A stretch of 17,446 bases of DNA from Faecalibacterium sp. UBA7177 (lineage in GTDB: Bacteria; Bacillota; Clostridia; Oscillospirales; Ruminococcaceae). The stretch lies in assembly GCA_002491225.1 (NCBI GenBank), contig DKVN01000024.1, positions 2,700 to 20,145 on the forward strand. The letters run 5' to 3'. The notes beneath the pieces are model-generated. The model saw nothing but the letters and a program-made list of their open reading frames with translations. It did not search any database and was not told the origin of the DNA. Numbering within the stretch: the stretch's first letter is position 1; every line of letters begins with the position of its first letter. Positions 6,080 to 12,731 of this stretch are shown piece by piece. The position numbers and the translations under genes are program-made.

Positions 6080-6126
6080 AGCGCCCGCAAGGCATCGATC
6101 CCCGATGCCCTGTGGGCGCTTTTTTC
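6080..6126 (+). terminator. Strong intrinsic terminator
   Basis: AGCGCCC (6080-6086) pairs with GGGCGCT (6114-6120), enclosing a second stem GGCATCG (6091-6097) with CGATGCC (6103-6109), followed by six T. It closes the surface protein operon and isolates the ATPase operon. Confidence 0.92.
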
Positions 6127-6145
6127 GTCAGGATCCCGCAGTATC

Positions 6146-6157
6146 TTTTGGCCAAAA
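6146..6157. other. 12-base palindrome upstream of the ATPase gene
   Basis: TTTTGGCCAAAA is a perfect palindrome in the 220-base gap before the ATPase. I see no convincing -10 sequence near it. It could be an operator or chance. Confidence 0.25.
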
Positions 6158-6268
6158 TTGCCAAAGCTTGAAGTGCATCCCTCTCCTGCTTCGTCTTATT
6201 GGGCAAGGGCCGGGGGCGTGTCCGCGCCGCCCGGCCGAACAGCAATGCAGGAGAGGAGGCCCCGCCCC

Positions 6269-8977
6269 ATGCCGCAAAAATACCCCGCGCACACCCCCGC
6301 CGCGCCGCCGCGCCGCCCCGTCGAGCGGCTTTTCCCCGACCCGGCTCAGGGGCTGACCCCGCAGCAGGCCGCCGCGCGCGCCGCCGCCGGGTGGGCCAAC
6401 ACCGCGCCGCCCTCCCTCACCAAAACCACCGGGCAGATTTTGCGGGACAACCTCTTCACCTTTTACAACCTCGTCTTTCTGCTGCTGGCGGGCTGCCTGT
6501 TGGCGGTGGGGGCCTTTCGGGATATGCTCTTTCTGGGGGTGGTGGCGGCCAACGCGGCCATCGGCATTTTGCAGGAGGTGCGGGTGCGCGCGGTGCTGCG
6601 CCGGGCCGAGCTGCTGCGCAAAAGCCCGGTACGCGCGGTGCGGGACGGCCGGGTGACCCCGCTGCCCCCCGAAGAGCTGGTGCTGGATGATGTGGTCCTT
6701 TTTTCGGCCGGGGGGCAGGTCTGCGCCGATGGGGTGCTGCTCACCGGCGGGGCCGAGGTCAACGAGTCGCTGCTCACCGGCGAGGAGGACCCGGTCAAAA
6801 AGCGGCCGGGGGACCTCCTTTATTCGGGCAGCGTCCTCACGGCGGGGGAGTGTACCGCCCGGCTCACCGCGGTGGGGGCGGACAGCTATGCCGCCCGCCT
6901 CACCCAGACCGCCCGCCGCCAAAAGCGCCGCCGCACCGGCATCGCGCACGACCTTGACCGCTACCTGCGGGTGGTGGGGGCCCTGCTGCTGCCCTTTGGG
7001 CTGCTGATGGGCTGGCGGCAGTGCCATCTGCCCGGCACGGGAGTGCAGTACGCGGTCAGCAGCACGGTGGCGGCCCTCTGCGGCATGATTCCGGAGGGGC
7101 TCTACCTGCTGGTCAGCGTGGCGCTGGCGGTGGGGGTGCTGCGGCTGGCCAAACAGCGCACCCTTGTGCACGAGATGGCCTGCATCGAAAACCTCGCCCG
7201 GGTCGACACCCTCTGCCTCGACAAAACCGGCACCCTCACCACCGGCAGCCTGCGGCTCGAGGCGGTGCTGCCGGTGGGCCCGCTGCCGCTGGAGCTTTTG
7301 CCGCCCATGCCGCCGCTAAAAGCGCCGCTGGCCGGGCAGAATGCCGGGCCTGCCGGGCCGGCCGGCGGTGACGGACAATCCTCCGGCCCTGCCGCGCCGG
7401 AGCCCGACCCCCGCCTCGCGGCCCTGCTGGGCGGCTTTGCCCGGGCGGCCGCCGCCCCCAACGCCACCCTCGCCGCGCTGAGCGCCCGGTTCGGGGCCCC
7501 GCCCCTGCCCACTGCGGCGCAGGTGCCCTTTTCCTCCGAGCGCAAGTGGAGCGCCCAGTGGGTGCCCGCAAATGCCCTGCCAAACGCCGGGCTGGACAGC
7601 GATCTCGCCGCCGCCCGCCCGGCCGATGCCGATGCGCCCCAGCCCGCCTCGGAAGCCTCGCAGTCCGGCATCTGGTACCTGCTGGGCGCGCCTGAGCGGC
7701 TGGCCCCGGGGCAGCACGCAGAGCTGCTCGCCCCCTACCTCGCGGCCGGGCGGCGGGTGCTGGCCTTTGCCGCCGGCCCCGACGCGGTGCGCGGCGAGGC
7801 GCTGACCGGGCGGCACACCCTGCTCTGCTATCTCGTCCTCTCCGACACCCTGCGGCCGGACGCCGCGGCCACCCTGCGCTATTTTGAGCAGCAGGGGGTA
7901 AGCATCAAGCTGATCTCGGGCGACGCGGCGGCTACGGTAGGGCGGGTGGCCCGGCAGGCAGGCCTGCCGGGGGCTGACAGGATCCTCGACCTCAGCGCCC
8001 CGCTGCCCGGCCCGGCGGGCGCGGCGGACGTCCCAACCGCCAAAATCGGACAAGCCGCTTCGCCCGCCGGACAAGCTGCCCCGGAAACGGCCGCACAGAG
8101 CCCGGAAGAGCCGCCCGACTGGCAGGCCCTGGCCAGGCAGTACACCGTCTTCGCGCGGGTCTCGCCGGGGCAAAAGCGGGAGCTCATCGCCGCTTTGCGC
8201 CGCACCGGCCACACGGTGGCCATGCTGGGGGACGGGGTCAACGACCTGCCCGTCCTCAAGGAGGCCGACTGCAGCATCGCGATGGCCTCGGGCAGCGAGG
8301 CGACCCGGCAGGCCAGTCAGATCGTCCTGCTCGACTCGGACTTTGCCGCCCTGCCCCGCATCCTCGCCGAGGGGCGGCGGGTCATCCAGAACGTCAGCCG
8401 CTCGGCCTCGCTCTTCCTCATCAAAAACATCTTCTCCTTCCTCACCGCGGCGGTGCTGCTCTTTGCGGCGCTGCCCTACCCGCTGGTGCCCATCCAGATC
8501 ACCCTCATCAGCGGGCTGCTCATCGGCGCGCCCTCCTTCCTGCTCACCTTCGAGCCCCGCGGCGAGCGGGTCACCGGCCGCTTTTTGCCCACCGCCATCG
8601 GCAACGCTCTGCCCGGCGGGCTCACCGCGGCGGGGGCGCTGCTGCTCGTCTCGGTGCTGGCCGGGCCGCTGGGGATGGACAGCGGACAACTTTCCTCGGT
8701 CTGCACCCTGCTGGCGGGGATCAACGGGCTCTGCGCGCTGGTGCTGCTCTGCTGGCCGCTCACCCGGCTGCGGGCGGCGGTCATCGGCCTGATGGCCCTC
8801 GGCTTTTTCGGGGCCGTCACCTTTTTGCCCGGGCTTTTCGGCATCCAGCCCTTCACCGCCCAAAGCTGGCGGCTGGTCTGGGCGGTGGGCGCGGCGATCC
8901 CGCCGGTGCAGTGCGCGCTGGTGTATCTCATCTACCGGCTGCGCACCCGGCAAAACAGGAGGGGGGACCCAACATGA
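6269..8977 (+). CDS. P-type cation-transporting ATPase (CtpE/MgtA-like)
   Basis: A 902-residue P-type ATPase that moves cations across the membrane using an aspartyl-phosphate cycle. Visible motifs: TGE of the actuator domain (170-172), PEGL in the ion-binding helix (275-278), DKTGTLT with the phosphorylated D318, SGD hinge (LISGDAAATV) and GDGVND (654-659). PEGL in place of CPC excludes the heavy-metal P1B class and fits the family of mycobacterial CtpE, a Ca2+-linked pump; substrate here is inferred. There are about ten hydrophobic helices (near 55-95, 235-300, and six after 695). Oddities are low-complexity Ala/Pro/Gly insertions in the nucleotide-binding part (about 350-380 and 445-465) and before the second half of the P domain (about 585-625). 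The ATG at 6269 has GGAGAGGAGG 9 bases upstream, inside a longer open frame. The stop overlaps the next start. Confidence 0.88.
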   Translation: MPQKYPAHTPAAPPRRPVERLFPDPAQGLTPQQAAARAAAGWANTAPPSLTKTTGQILRDNLFTFYNLVFLLLAGCLLAVGAFRDMLFLGVVAANAAIGILQEVRVRAVLRRAELLRKSPVRAVRDGRVTPLPPEELVLDDVVLFSAGGQVCADGVLLTGGAEVNESLLTGEEDPVKKRPGDLLYSGSVLTAGECTARLTAVGADSYAARLTQTARRQKRRRTGIAHDLDRYLRVVGALLLPFGLLMGWRQCHLPGTGVQYAVSSTVAALCGMIPEGLYLLVSVALAVGVLRLAKQRTLVHEMACIENLARVDTLCLDKTGTLTTGSLRLEAVLPVGPLPLELLPPMPPLKAPLAGQNAGPAGPAGGDGQSSGPAAPEPDPRLAALLGGFARAAAAPNATLAALSARFGAPPLPTAAQVPFSSERKWSAQWVPANALPNAGLDSDLAAARPADADAPQPASEASQSGIWYLLGAPERLAPGQHAELLAPYLAAGRRVLAFAAGPDAVRGEALTGRHTLLCYLVLSDTLRPDAAATLRYFEQQGVSIKLISGDAAATVGRVARQAGLPGADRILDLSAPLPGPAGAADVPTAKIGQAASPAGQAAPETAAQSPEEPPDWQALARQYTVFARVSPGQKRELIAALRRTGHTVAMLGDGVNDLPVLKEADCSIAMASGSEATRQASQIVLLDSDFAALPRILAEGRRVIQNVSRSASLFLIKNIFSFLTAAVLLFAALPYPLVPIQITLISGLLIGAPSFLLTFEPRGERVTGRFLPTAIGNALPGGLTAAGALLLVSVLAGPLGMDSGQLSSVCTLLAGINGLCALVLLCWPLTRLRAAVIGLMALGFFGAVTFLPGLFGIQPFTAQSWRLVWAVGAAIPPVQCALVYLIYRLRTRQNRRGDPT

Positions 8978-9873
8978 AACACCAACGCCCCGCGGCCGCT
9001 GCGCCCGGCGGGCTGAATCCGCTCGGTACCCCCATCCCGTCCGGCGGGCTGAACCCGCCCGGCTGGTTTGGCCTGGCGGGCAAAACCAGCGCGCCCTGCG
9101 GCCCCGCCGCGCCTGATCAGCCCGCCGTGCCCGGCTGGCGGCCCTTTGCCCGGCGGCTGCGCCGGGTTCTCACCGCCCTGCCGGGCCGCTGGCGGCTGGC
9201 GGGCGCGCCGCCGCTGCCCGGCCCCTGCGTCTATGTGGTGCACCACCAAAACCTCGCCGGGCCGCTGGCCGCCCTGGCCCTGCTGCCCGGCGAGCCCCGC
9301 CCCTGGGTGCTGCAGGTTTTTTGTGGGCGGCGGGCCTGCTTTGCCCAGTACTACCACTACACCTTTACCCGGCGGTTCGGGCTGCCCCGGCCGCTGGCCC
9401 TGCCCGCAGCCGGGCTCTGCGCCCTGCTGGCCCCCGGGCTGGTCAACGGGGTGGGGGCCATCCCGGTCTGGCGCGGGGCCGGTGGGCAAGCCGGGCTGCG
9501 CGGCACCTGGCAGTGCTCGCGCGCGGCGCTGGCGGCGGGGCAAAGCCTCATCGTCTGCCCGGACATCGACTATGCCAACCCCTCGGCCGCCACCGGGGCG
9601 ATCTATCAGGGCTTCTTCGCCCTCGGGCGGGAGCAGCAGCGGCGCGGCGGCCCGCCGCTGCCCTTTGTCCCGGCCGTCTGCGACAAGGCGGGCCGCCGCC
9701 TTGTGCTGGGCGAGCCGGTCACCCTGCGGCCCGGCCAGCCGCTGGCCCGCCAAAAGGCCGAGGCGGCCGCCCTGCTGACCGCCCGCCTCAATGCCCTCGC
9801 CGCGGCCCTCGGCCCCGCCCCGGCCCCCGCGCCCTCCCGGCCCCGCCCCCAGGGCGGCCCGCTGCCGGGGTGA
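8974..9873 (+). CDS. Lysophospholipid acyltransferase-like (PlsC-related) protein
   Basis: A 299-residue protein whose ATG overlaps the ATPase stop (ATGA), so the pair is translationally coupled; GGAGGGGGG lies 8 bases upstream. From residue 84 it follows the bacterial LPLAT pattern: a YVVHHQNLAGPLAAL block where the family has its catalytic histidine, a later GAIPVWRG block, the AGQSLIVCPDIDY block in the place of FPEG, and a YQGFFALGREQ...PFVPAVCD...LVLGEPV end. The classic HX4D Asp is not present (H90-H91-Q-N-L-A-G), so it belongs to a divergent branch or acts differently. The first 50 residues are low complexity with GGLNP repeated. No membrane helix is clear. It may modify membrane lipids in connection with the pump. 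Family assignment is by pattern. Confidence 0.65.
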   Translation: MKHQRPAAAAPGGLNPLGTPIPSGGLNPPGWFGLAGKTSAPCGPAAPDQPAVPGWRPFARRLRRVLTALPGRWRLAGAPPLPGPCVYVVHHQNLAGPLAALALLPGEPRPWVLQVFCGRRACFAQYYHYTFTRRFGLPRPLALPAAGLCALLAPGLVNGVGAIPVWRGAGGQAGLRGTWQCSRAALAAGQSLIVCPDIDYANPSAATGAIYQGFFALGREQQRRGGPPLPFVPAVCDKAGRRLVLGEPVTLRPGQPLARQKAEAAALLTARLNALAAALGPAPAPAPSRPRPQGGPLPG

Positions 9874-9895
9874 GGGCGCAAACCCGGCCACCAGG

Positions 9896-9946
9896 AAAAA
9901 ACAGCCCCGCGCAGGGCCGCAGCAGAGCCTCCCGCGCGCGGGGCTG
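9896..9946 (-). terminator. Second minus-strand terminator (possibly bidirectional)
   Basis: CAGCCCCGCGC (9902-9912) pairs with GCGCGGGGCTG (9936-9946), a perfect 11-base stem. On the minus strand it is followed by six T (9896-9901). On the plus strand it is followed by CCGTTTCCC, so it may also help end the acyltransferase transcript. Confidence 0.8.
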
Positions 9947-9962
9947 CCGTTTCCCAAAGACG

Positions 9963-10007
9963 AAAAAACAGCAAGGCCGCCAGCCACAAGGGGCCGACGG
10001 CCTGCTG
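9963..10007 (-). terminator. First minus-strand terminator, end of the orphan RNA
   Basis: On the minus strand CAGCAGGCCG (10007-9998) pairs with CGGCCTTGCTG (9979-9969) with one bulged T, then six T (9968-9963). No protein gene on this strand ends here, so it must close the RNA started at about 10258. Confidence 0.8.
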
Positions 10008-10258
10008 CACATGAAAAGGGCACCGTGCAGAACGACGCACACAGAACGGCGCAGGTGAACAACGCTCGCTTGGGAGGATGCGCCGAACAGCGCCCTTTCA
10101 TGGCGGATGAAACGCCTCGCCGCGGGCCGGTCAGGGCCACAGGGGCAAGGGGGCGGCCGGACCGGGGCAACCTGCCGCGCCGCTGCTGCGGCGGCACAGA
10201 CAGAATGCGCGGCTTTGCTTTCTCATCAAGCCGCCAACACCCGGAACCGATACCAACA
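9963..10258 (-). ncRNA. Orphan structured RNA of about 296 nt, class unknown
   Basis: A minus-strand extended -10 promoter (10265-10293) and two tandem intrinsic terminators (9963-10007, 9896-9946) bracket a region with no credible protein gene. The predicted transcript folds locally: GCGGCTT/AAGCCGC near its 5' end, a GC-rich hairpin with an AGCA loop, TTTCAT/ATGAAA around CCGCC (near 10094-10110), and CGGCGCA/TGCGCCG (10079-10085 with 10047-10053) around a 25-nt loop. CGTTCTG occurs twice. I checked for RNase P RNA (GAGGAAAGTC), tmRNA (GGTTCGA, CCA end) and SRP RNA (GGAAGCAGC apical loop) and found none; 6S RNA remains possible but I cannot show it. The rest of the gap 9874-10428 is GC-rich with nothing else clear. 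Confidence 0.6.
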
Positions 10259-10264
10259 AGGGCT

Positions 10265-10293
10265 ATTATAACACGTTGTCCCCCATACTGCAA
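10265..10293 (-). promoter_or_regulatory. Minus-strand promoter of the orphan RNA
   Basis: TGTTATAAT on the minus strand is a perfect extended -10 (TATAAT at 10265-10270). TTGCAG (10288-10293) lies exactly 17 bases upstream. It points away from the threonine aldolase gene and toward the tandem terminators. Confidence 0.75.
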
Positions 10294-10385
10294 GACTTTT
10301 CTGCAAAAAAACGGCGCTGAAACGCTGGTTCACGCCGCCTGCCCCGCCGCCGCCCGCCGCGGCGCGCCGCCTGCCGCGGGGCCGG

Positions 10386-10409
10386 AAATGGCCGGGAAAC
10401 GCCATTTTT
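10386..10409. terminator. Weak hairpin after the threonine aldolase gene
   Basis: AAATGGC (10386-10392) pairs with GCCATTT (10401-10407). The T-run (TTTTT) is on the plus side; the minus side, where it would serve the aldolase gene, has only TTT. A weak bidirectional terminator at best. Confidence 0.35.
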
Positions 10410-10428
10410 GGCCTGTTTGGCCGCCCGC

Positions 10429-11460
10429 TCAGCCCGCCGCGAGCGCGGCGCGCAGCGCCTGCAAAAAGGCGTCCACCGCCTCGTCCGGGGTGGCCCAGCT
10501 GGTCACCAGCCGGATCTCCCTGGCATCCGGCCCCCGGCGGCCCATCTCCTCCCAGTGGAAATCCCCCGCCAGCTTCTCAAGCACCGCGTCCGGCAGGATC
10601 GGGAACTGCTGGTTCGAGGGGCTGTCGTTCGCAAAGGCCACCCCCAGCGCCCGCATCCCGTCCCGCAGCCGCAGAGCCAGCGCGGTCGAGCGGCGGCCCA
10701 GCTGCTCGTAGAGGTCGTTTTGCATCAGCACCTCAAACTGGATGCCCAGCAAAAAGCCCTTGGCCAGCATCCCGCCCCGCTGCTTGAGGATGTAGCGGAA
10801 ATCGGGCTTGAGCGCCTCGTTCAGGATGCAGAGCGCCTCGCCGAACAGCGCCCCGTTCTTGGTGCCGCCAATGGTAAAGGCGTCGCAGCATGCGGCGCAG
10901 TCCTGCATGCTCGCCCCGCCCGCCGCCAGGGCGCTGGCCAGCCGCGCGCCGTCGAGGTAGAGGGTTAGCCCCAGCTCATCGCACACCGCCCGCAGCGCCC
11001 GCAGCTCCTCGGCGGTGTACGCCCCGCCGGTCTCGGTGGTGTTGCTGATGTAGACGAGTTTGGGCTGCACGTTGTGCTCGTTTGGGTGGGCGGCCACCCC
11101 GGCTCGGATCGCCTCGGGCCGCAGCTTGCCGTCCGGGCCGCAGGGCAGCGGCACGCACTTGTGGCCGGTGGCCTCCACCGCGCCGGTCTCGTGGCCGCAC
11201 ACATGCCCCAGCTCGGTGGCCAGCACCGCCTGATGCGGCCGCAAAAAGGCGCAGATGGCGGTGGCGTTCACCTGGGTGCCGCCCACCAGAAAGTGGACGT
11301 CCGCCCCCGGCGCACCGATCGCCTGCCGGATCAATCCGGCCGCGCGAGCACAGTGGGGGTCGGTGCCGTAGCCGAAATTGCCCTCGGTGTTGGCCGCGGC
11401 CAGCGCCGCGAGGATGTCGGGGTGGCACCCCTCGGAATAGTCGTTGGTAAAGCGGATCAT
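10429..11460 (-). CDS. Low-specificity L-threonine aldolase family protein (PLP-dependent)
   Basis: A 343-residue PLP enzyme of fold type I, in the beta-eliminating lyase / threonine aldolase family, which splits L-threonine (and allo-threonine) to glycine and acetaldehyde. Marks in order: FTNDYSEGCHPDIL at the N-terminus (typical FTNDYSEGAHP), the ELGHVCGHETGAVE block (83-96) that stacks on the cofactor, LDGARL (169-174) with the Asp that contacts the pyridine nitrogen, and GGTKNGALFGEA with the Schiff-base lysine K201. The length is normal. The ATG at 11458-11460 has GGAGG 7 bases upstream; an earlier in-frame ATG (MVAKKIDRR...) covers the ribosome site and is rejected. Single gene, divergent from proBA, with its own promoter. 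Low-specificity enzymes of this family also act on related beta-hydroxy amino acids; specificity is not readable here. Confidence 0.9.
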   Translation of the reverse strand: MIRFTNDYSEGCHPDILAALAAANTEGNFGYGTDPHCARAAGLIRQAIGAPGADVHFLVGGTQVNATAICAFLRPHQAVLATELGHVCGHETGAVEATGHKCVPLPCGPDGKLRPEAIRAGVAAHPNEHNVQPKLVYISNTTETGGAYTAEELRALRAVCDELGLTLYLDGARLASALAAGGASMQDCAACCDAFTIGGTKNGALFGEALCILNEALKPDFRYILKQRGGMLAKGFLLGIQFEVLMQNDLYEQLGRRSTALALRLRDGMRALGVAFANDSPSNQQFPILPDAVLEKLAGDFHWEEMGRRGPDAREIRLVTSWATPDEAVDAFLQALRAALAAG

Positions 11461-11509
11461 GCTGCTGCCTCCCTCCCGGCGGGCCCGCCGGTCGATCTTT
11501 TTTGCTACC

Positions 11510-11539
11510 ATTGTATCACACCGCGCAAGGGGCGGCCAA
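11510..11539 (-). promoter_or_regulatory. Promoter of the threonine aldolase gene
   Basis: On the minus strand TGATACAAT is an extended -10 (TACAAT at 11510-11515). TTGGCC (11534-11539) lies 18 bases upstream. It is one base away from the -35 of a plus-strand promoter, so the two are back to back. Confidence 0.6.
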
Positions 11540-11540
11540 A

Positions 11541-11570
11541 TTGACAGCCCGGCGCGGGCTGTGATAGGAT
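11541..11570 (+). promoter_or_regulatory. Upstream plus-strand promoter with a palindrome in its spacer
   Basis: TTGACA (11541-11546), an 18-base spacer and TAGGAT (11565-11570, with TG at extended -10 position). From 11544 to 11562 runs a perfect inverted repeat ACAGCCCG-GCG-CGGGCTGT, which fills the spacer and looks like a repressor site. It would control proBA from far upstream, or a short leader RNA. Confidence 0.5.
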
Positions 11571-11642
11571 AAGGGCGAAAGGCTGCGTCAATGCGCTGAT
11601 CTCCATTTTTTGCACATGGCCCCGTCTGGCGTGGATTTCCTT

Positions 11643-11671
11643 TTGTATCTTGGCGAAATTTGTGATATAAT
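11643..11671 (+). promoter_or_regulatory. Main proBA promoter
   Basis: TTGTAT (11643-11648), 17-base spacer, TGA then TATAAT (11666-11671), an extended -10. The transcript would begin near 11678, within the first hairpin repeat of the leader. Confidence 0.65.
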
Positions 11672-11722
11672 GTGTCCGTTAGTGAGCCCAAGCCGCAGGC
11701 GCGGGGCGAGCTTAGGGACACA
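11671..11722 (+). repeat. Leader hairpin repeat, unit 1
   Basis: TGTGTCC (11671-11677) pairs with GGACACA (11716-11722). Inside: short pairs around a tandem G-A/A-G mismatch (GA 11684-11685 facing GA 11708-11709), then GCCC/GGGC, then GCC-GCA-GGC (11692-11700). A stretch of 31 bases beginning at the -10 (11666-11696) is identical to 11782-11812 in unit 3. Confidence 0.7.
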
Positions 11723-11723
11723 G

Positions 11724-11784
11724 ATACCCTGTCCTTAACGAATCCAAGCCCGCAGGGCGCAGGGCGAGTTTAGTAACAGGGTAT
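11724..11784 (+). repeat. Leader hairpin repeat, unit 2
   Basis: Same plan as unit 1 with different closing bases: ATACCCTGT (11724-11732) pairs with ACAGGGTAT (11776-11784), nine pairs. The core again has the facing GA pair (11740-11741 with 11766-11767), conserved CCAAGCC and GGGCGAG, and an inner stem GCCC-GCA-GGGC (11748-11758), one pair longer than unit 1. A G-C in unit 1 becomes A-T here (11738 with 11769), a compensating change. Confidence 0.7.
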
Positions 11785-11786
11785 AA

Positions 11787-11832
11787 TGTGTCCGTTAGTG
11801 AGCCCAAGCCGCGAGGCGCGGGCTCCAACACA
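11787..11832 (+). repeat. Leader hairpin repeat, unit 3 (compact)
   Basis: The 5' half is identical to unit 1 but the 3' half differs, so it folds more tightly: TGTGT (11787-11791) with ACACA (11828-11832), GAGCCC (11800-11805) with GGGCTC (11820-11825), and GCC-GCGA-GGC with a GNRA loop (11808-11817). The GA mismatch is replaced by Watson-Crick pairs. It ends 8 bases before the proB ribosome site region. Confidence 0.65.
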
Positions 11833-11857
11833 AAGCACCAGAGAGGGGCAGGATCAG

Positions 11858-12628
11858 ATGCGGGTCGTGATCAAGGTGGGCACCTCCACCCTGGCGCATC
11901 CCACCGGGCGGCTGAACATCCGCCATGTGGAGGCGCTGTGCAAGGTGCTCAGCGACATCAAAAACGTCGGGCACGAGGTGATCCTGGTCTCCTCCGGGGC
12001 CATCGGCATGGGGGTGGGCAAGCTGGGCCTCGCAAAGCGCCCCGACGACATGCCCGGCAAGCAGGCCACCGCCGCGGTGGGCCAGTGCGAGCTGATGTAC
12101 ACCTACGACAAGCTGTTCAGCGAGTACAGCCACACGGTGGCCCAGATGCTGCTGACCGGGGCGGACATCGAGCATGCCTCCCGGCGGCAGAACTTCATCA
12201 ACACCCTCGCCCGCCTGCTGGAGTACGGCGCGCTGCCCATCATCAACGAGAACGACACGGTCGTCACCGAGGAGATCGGCATCGGGGACAACGACACCCT
12301 CGCCGCGCTGGTCACCGTCTGTGCGCGCGCCGACCTGCTGGTGCTGCTGAGCGACATCGAGGGCCTTTACACCGCCGACCCCCATACCGACCCCGACGCC
12401 CGTCTGATCCCGGAAATTAAAGAGATCACCCCCGAACTGATGGCCGCCGCGGGCGGCAGCGGCAGTGCGCTGGGCACCGGCGGCATGCAGACCAAGCTGC
12501 GCGCCGCCTCGATCGTCACCGCCGAGGGGGCGGACATGGTCATCACCAGCGGCGAGCGCCCCGAGTGCCTTTACGACATCTTAGAGGGCAAGCCGGTGGG
12601 CAGCCGCTTTTTGGGCCGCCGGGCCTGA
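11858..12628 (+). CDS. proB: Glutamate 5-kinase
   Basis: A 256-residue amino-acid kinase domain that phosphorylates glutamate to gamma-glutamyl phosphate, the first step of proline synthesis. Motifs: VIKVGTSTL at the N-terminus (nucleotide-binding loop), SSGAIGMG (45-52), INENDTV (129-135) for glutamate binding, and GTGGMQTK (206-213). The C-terminal PUA domain of the E. coli enzyme is absent, as in many Gram-positive ProB of about 260 residues. The ATG at 11858 has AGAGGGG 9 bases upstream; an in-frame ATG at 11786 lies inside the leader repeats and is rejected. It forms an operon with proA 103 bases on. The long leader with three hairpin repeats suggests regulation at RNA level. In this family proline feedback acts on the kinase domain. 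Confidence 0.95.
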   Translation: MRVVIKVGTSTLAHPTGRLNIRHVEALCKVLSDIKNVGHEVILVSSGAIGMGVGKLGLAKRPDDMPGKQATAAVGQCELMYTYDKLFSEYSHTVAQMLLTGADIEHASRRQNFINTLARLLEYGALPIINENDTVVTEEIGIGDNDTLAALVTVCARADLLVLLSDIEGLYTADPHTDPDARLIPEIKEITPELMAAAGGSGSALGTGGMQTKLRAASIVTAEGADMVITSGERPECLYDILEGKPVGSRFLGRRA

Positions 12629-12731
12629 GAAGCAGCGCCGTGCCTCGAACGACCCCGGCCCCGCCGTCCCACCCGAAACCGGCCGCCGAAACAGCACGCA
12701 GCTGCCCGGCAGCCCCGAAAGGAGGCGCGCC

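Noticed and set aside
7316..8953. A 545-codon minus-strand frame opposite the ATPase
   Set aside because: Antisense shadow of a gene with all P-type ATPase motifs.
9963..10258. RNase P RNA, tmRNA or SRP RNA
   Set aside because: None of their diagnostic conserved segments was found on either strand of this interval.
8932..10293. A 453-codon minus-strand frame beginning at the orphan RNA promoter
   Set aside because: It starts within the -35 box, passes through two intrinsic terminators and the acyltransferase gene, and shows only low-complexity sequence. The RNA reading fits better.
11671..11832. CRISPR array
   Set aside because: There are only three units, of unequal length, directly joined without spacers, and they fold as hairpins with compensating changes.
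11671..11857. T-box riboswitch before proBA
   Set aside because: The conserved T-box core (AGGGTGGNACCGCG-like) and an intrinsic terminator are missing.
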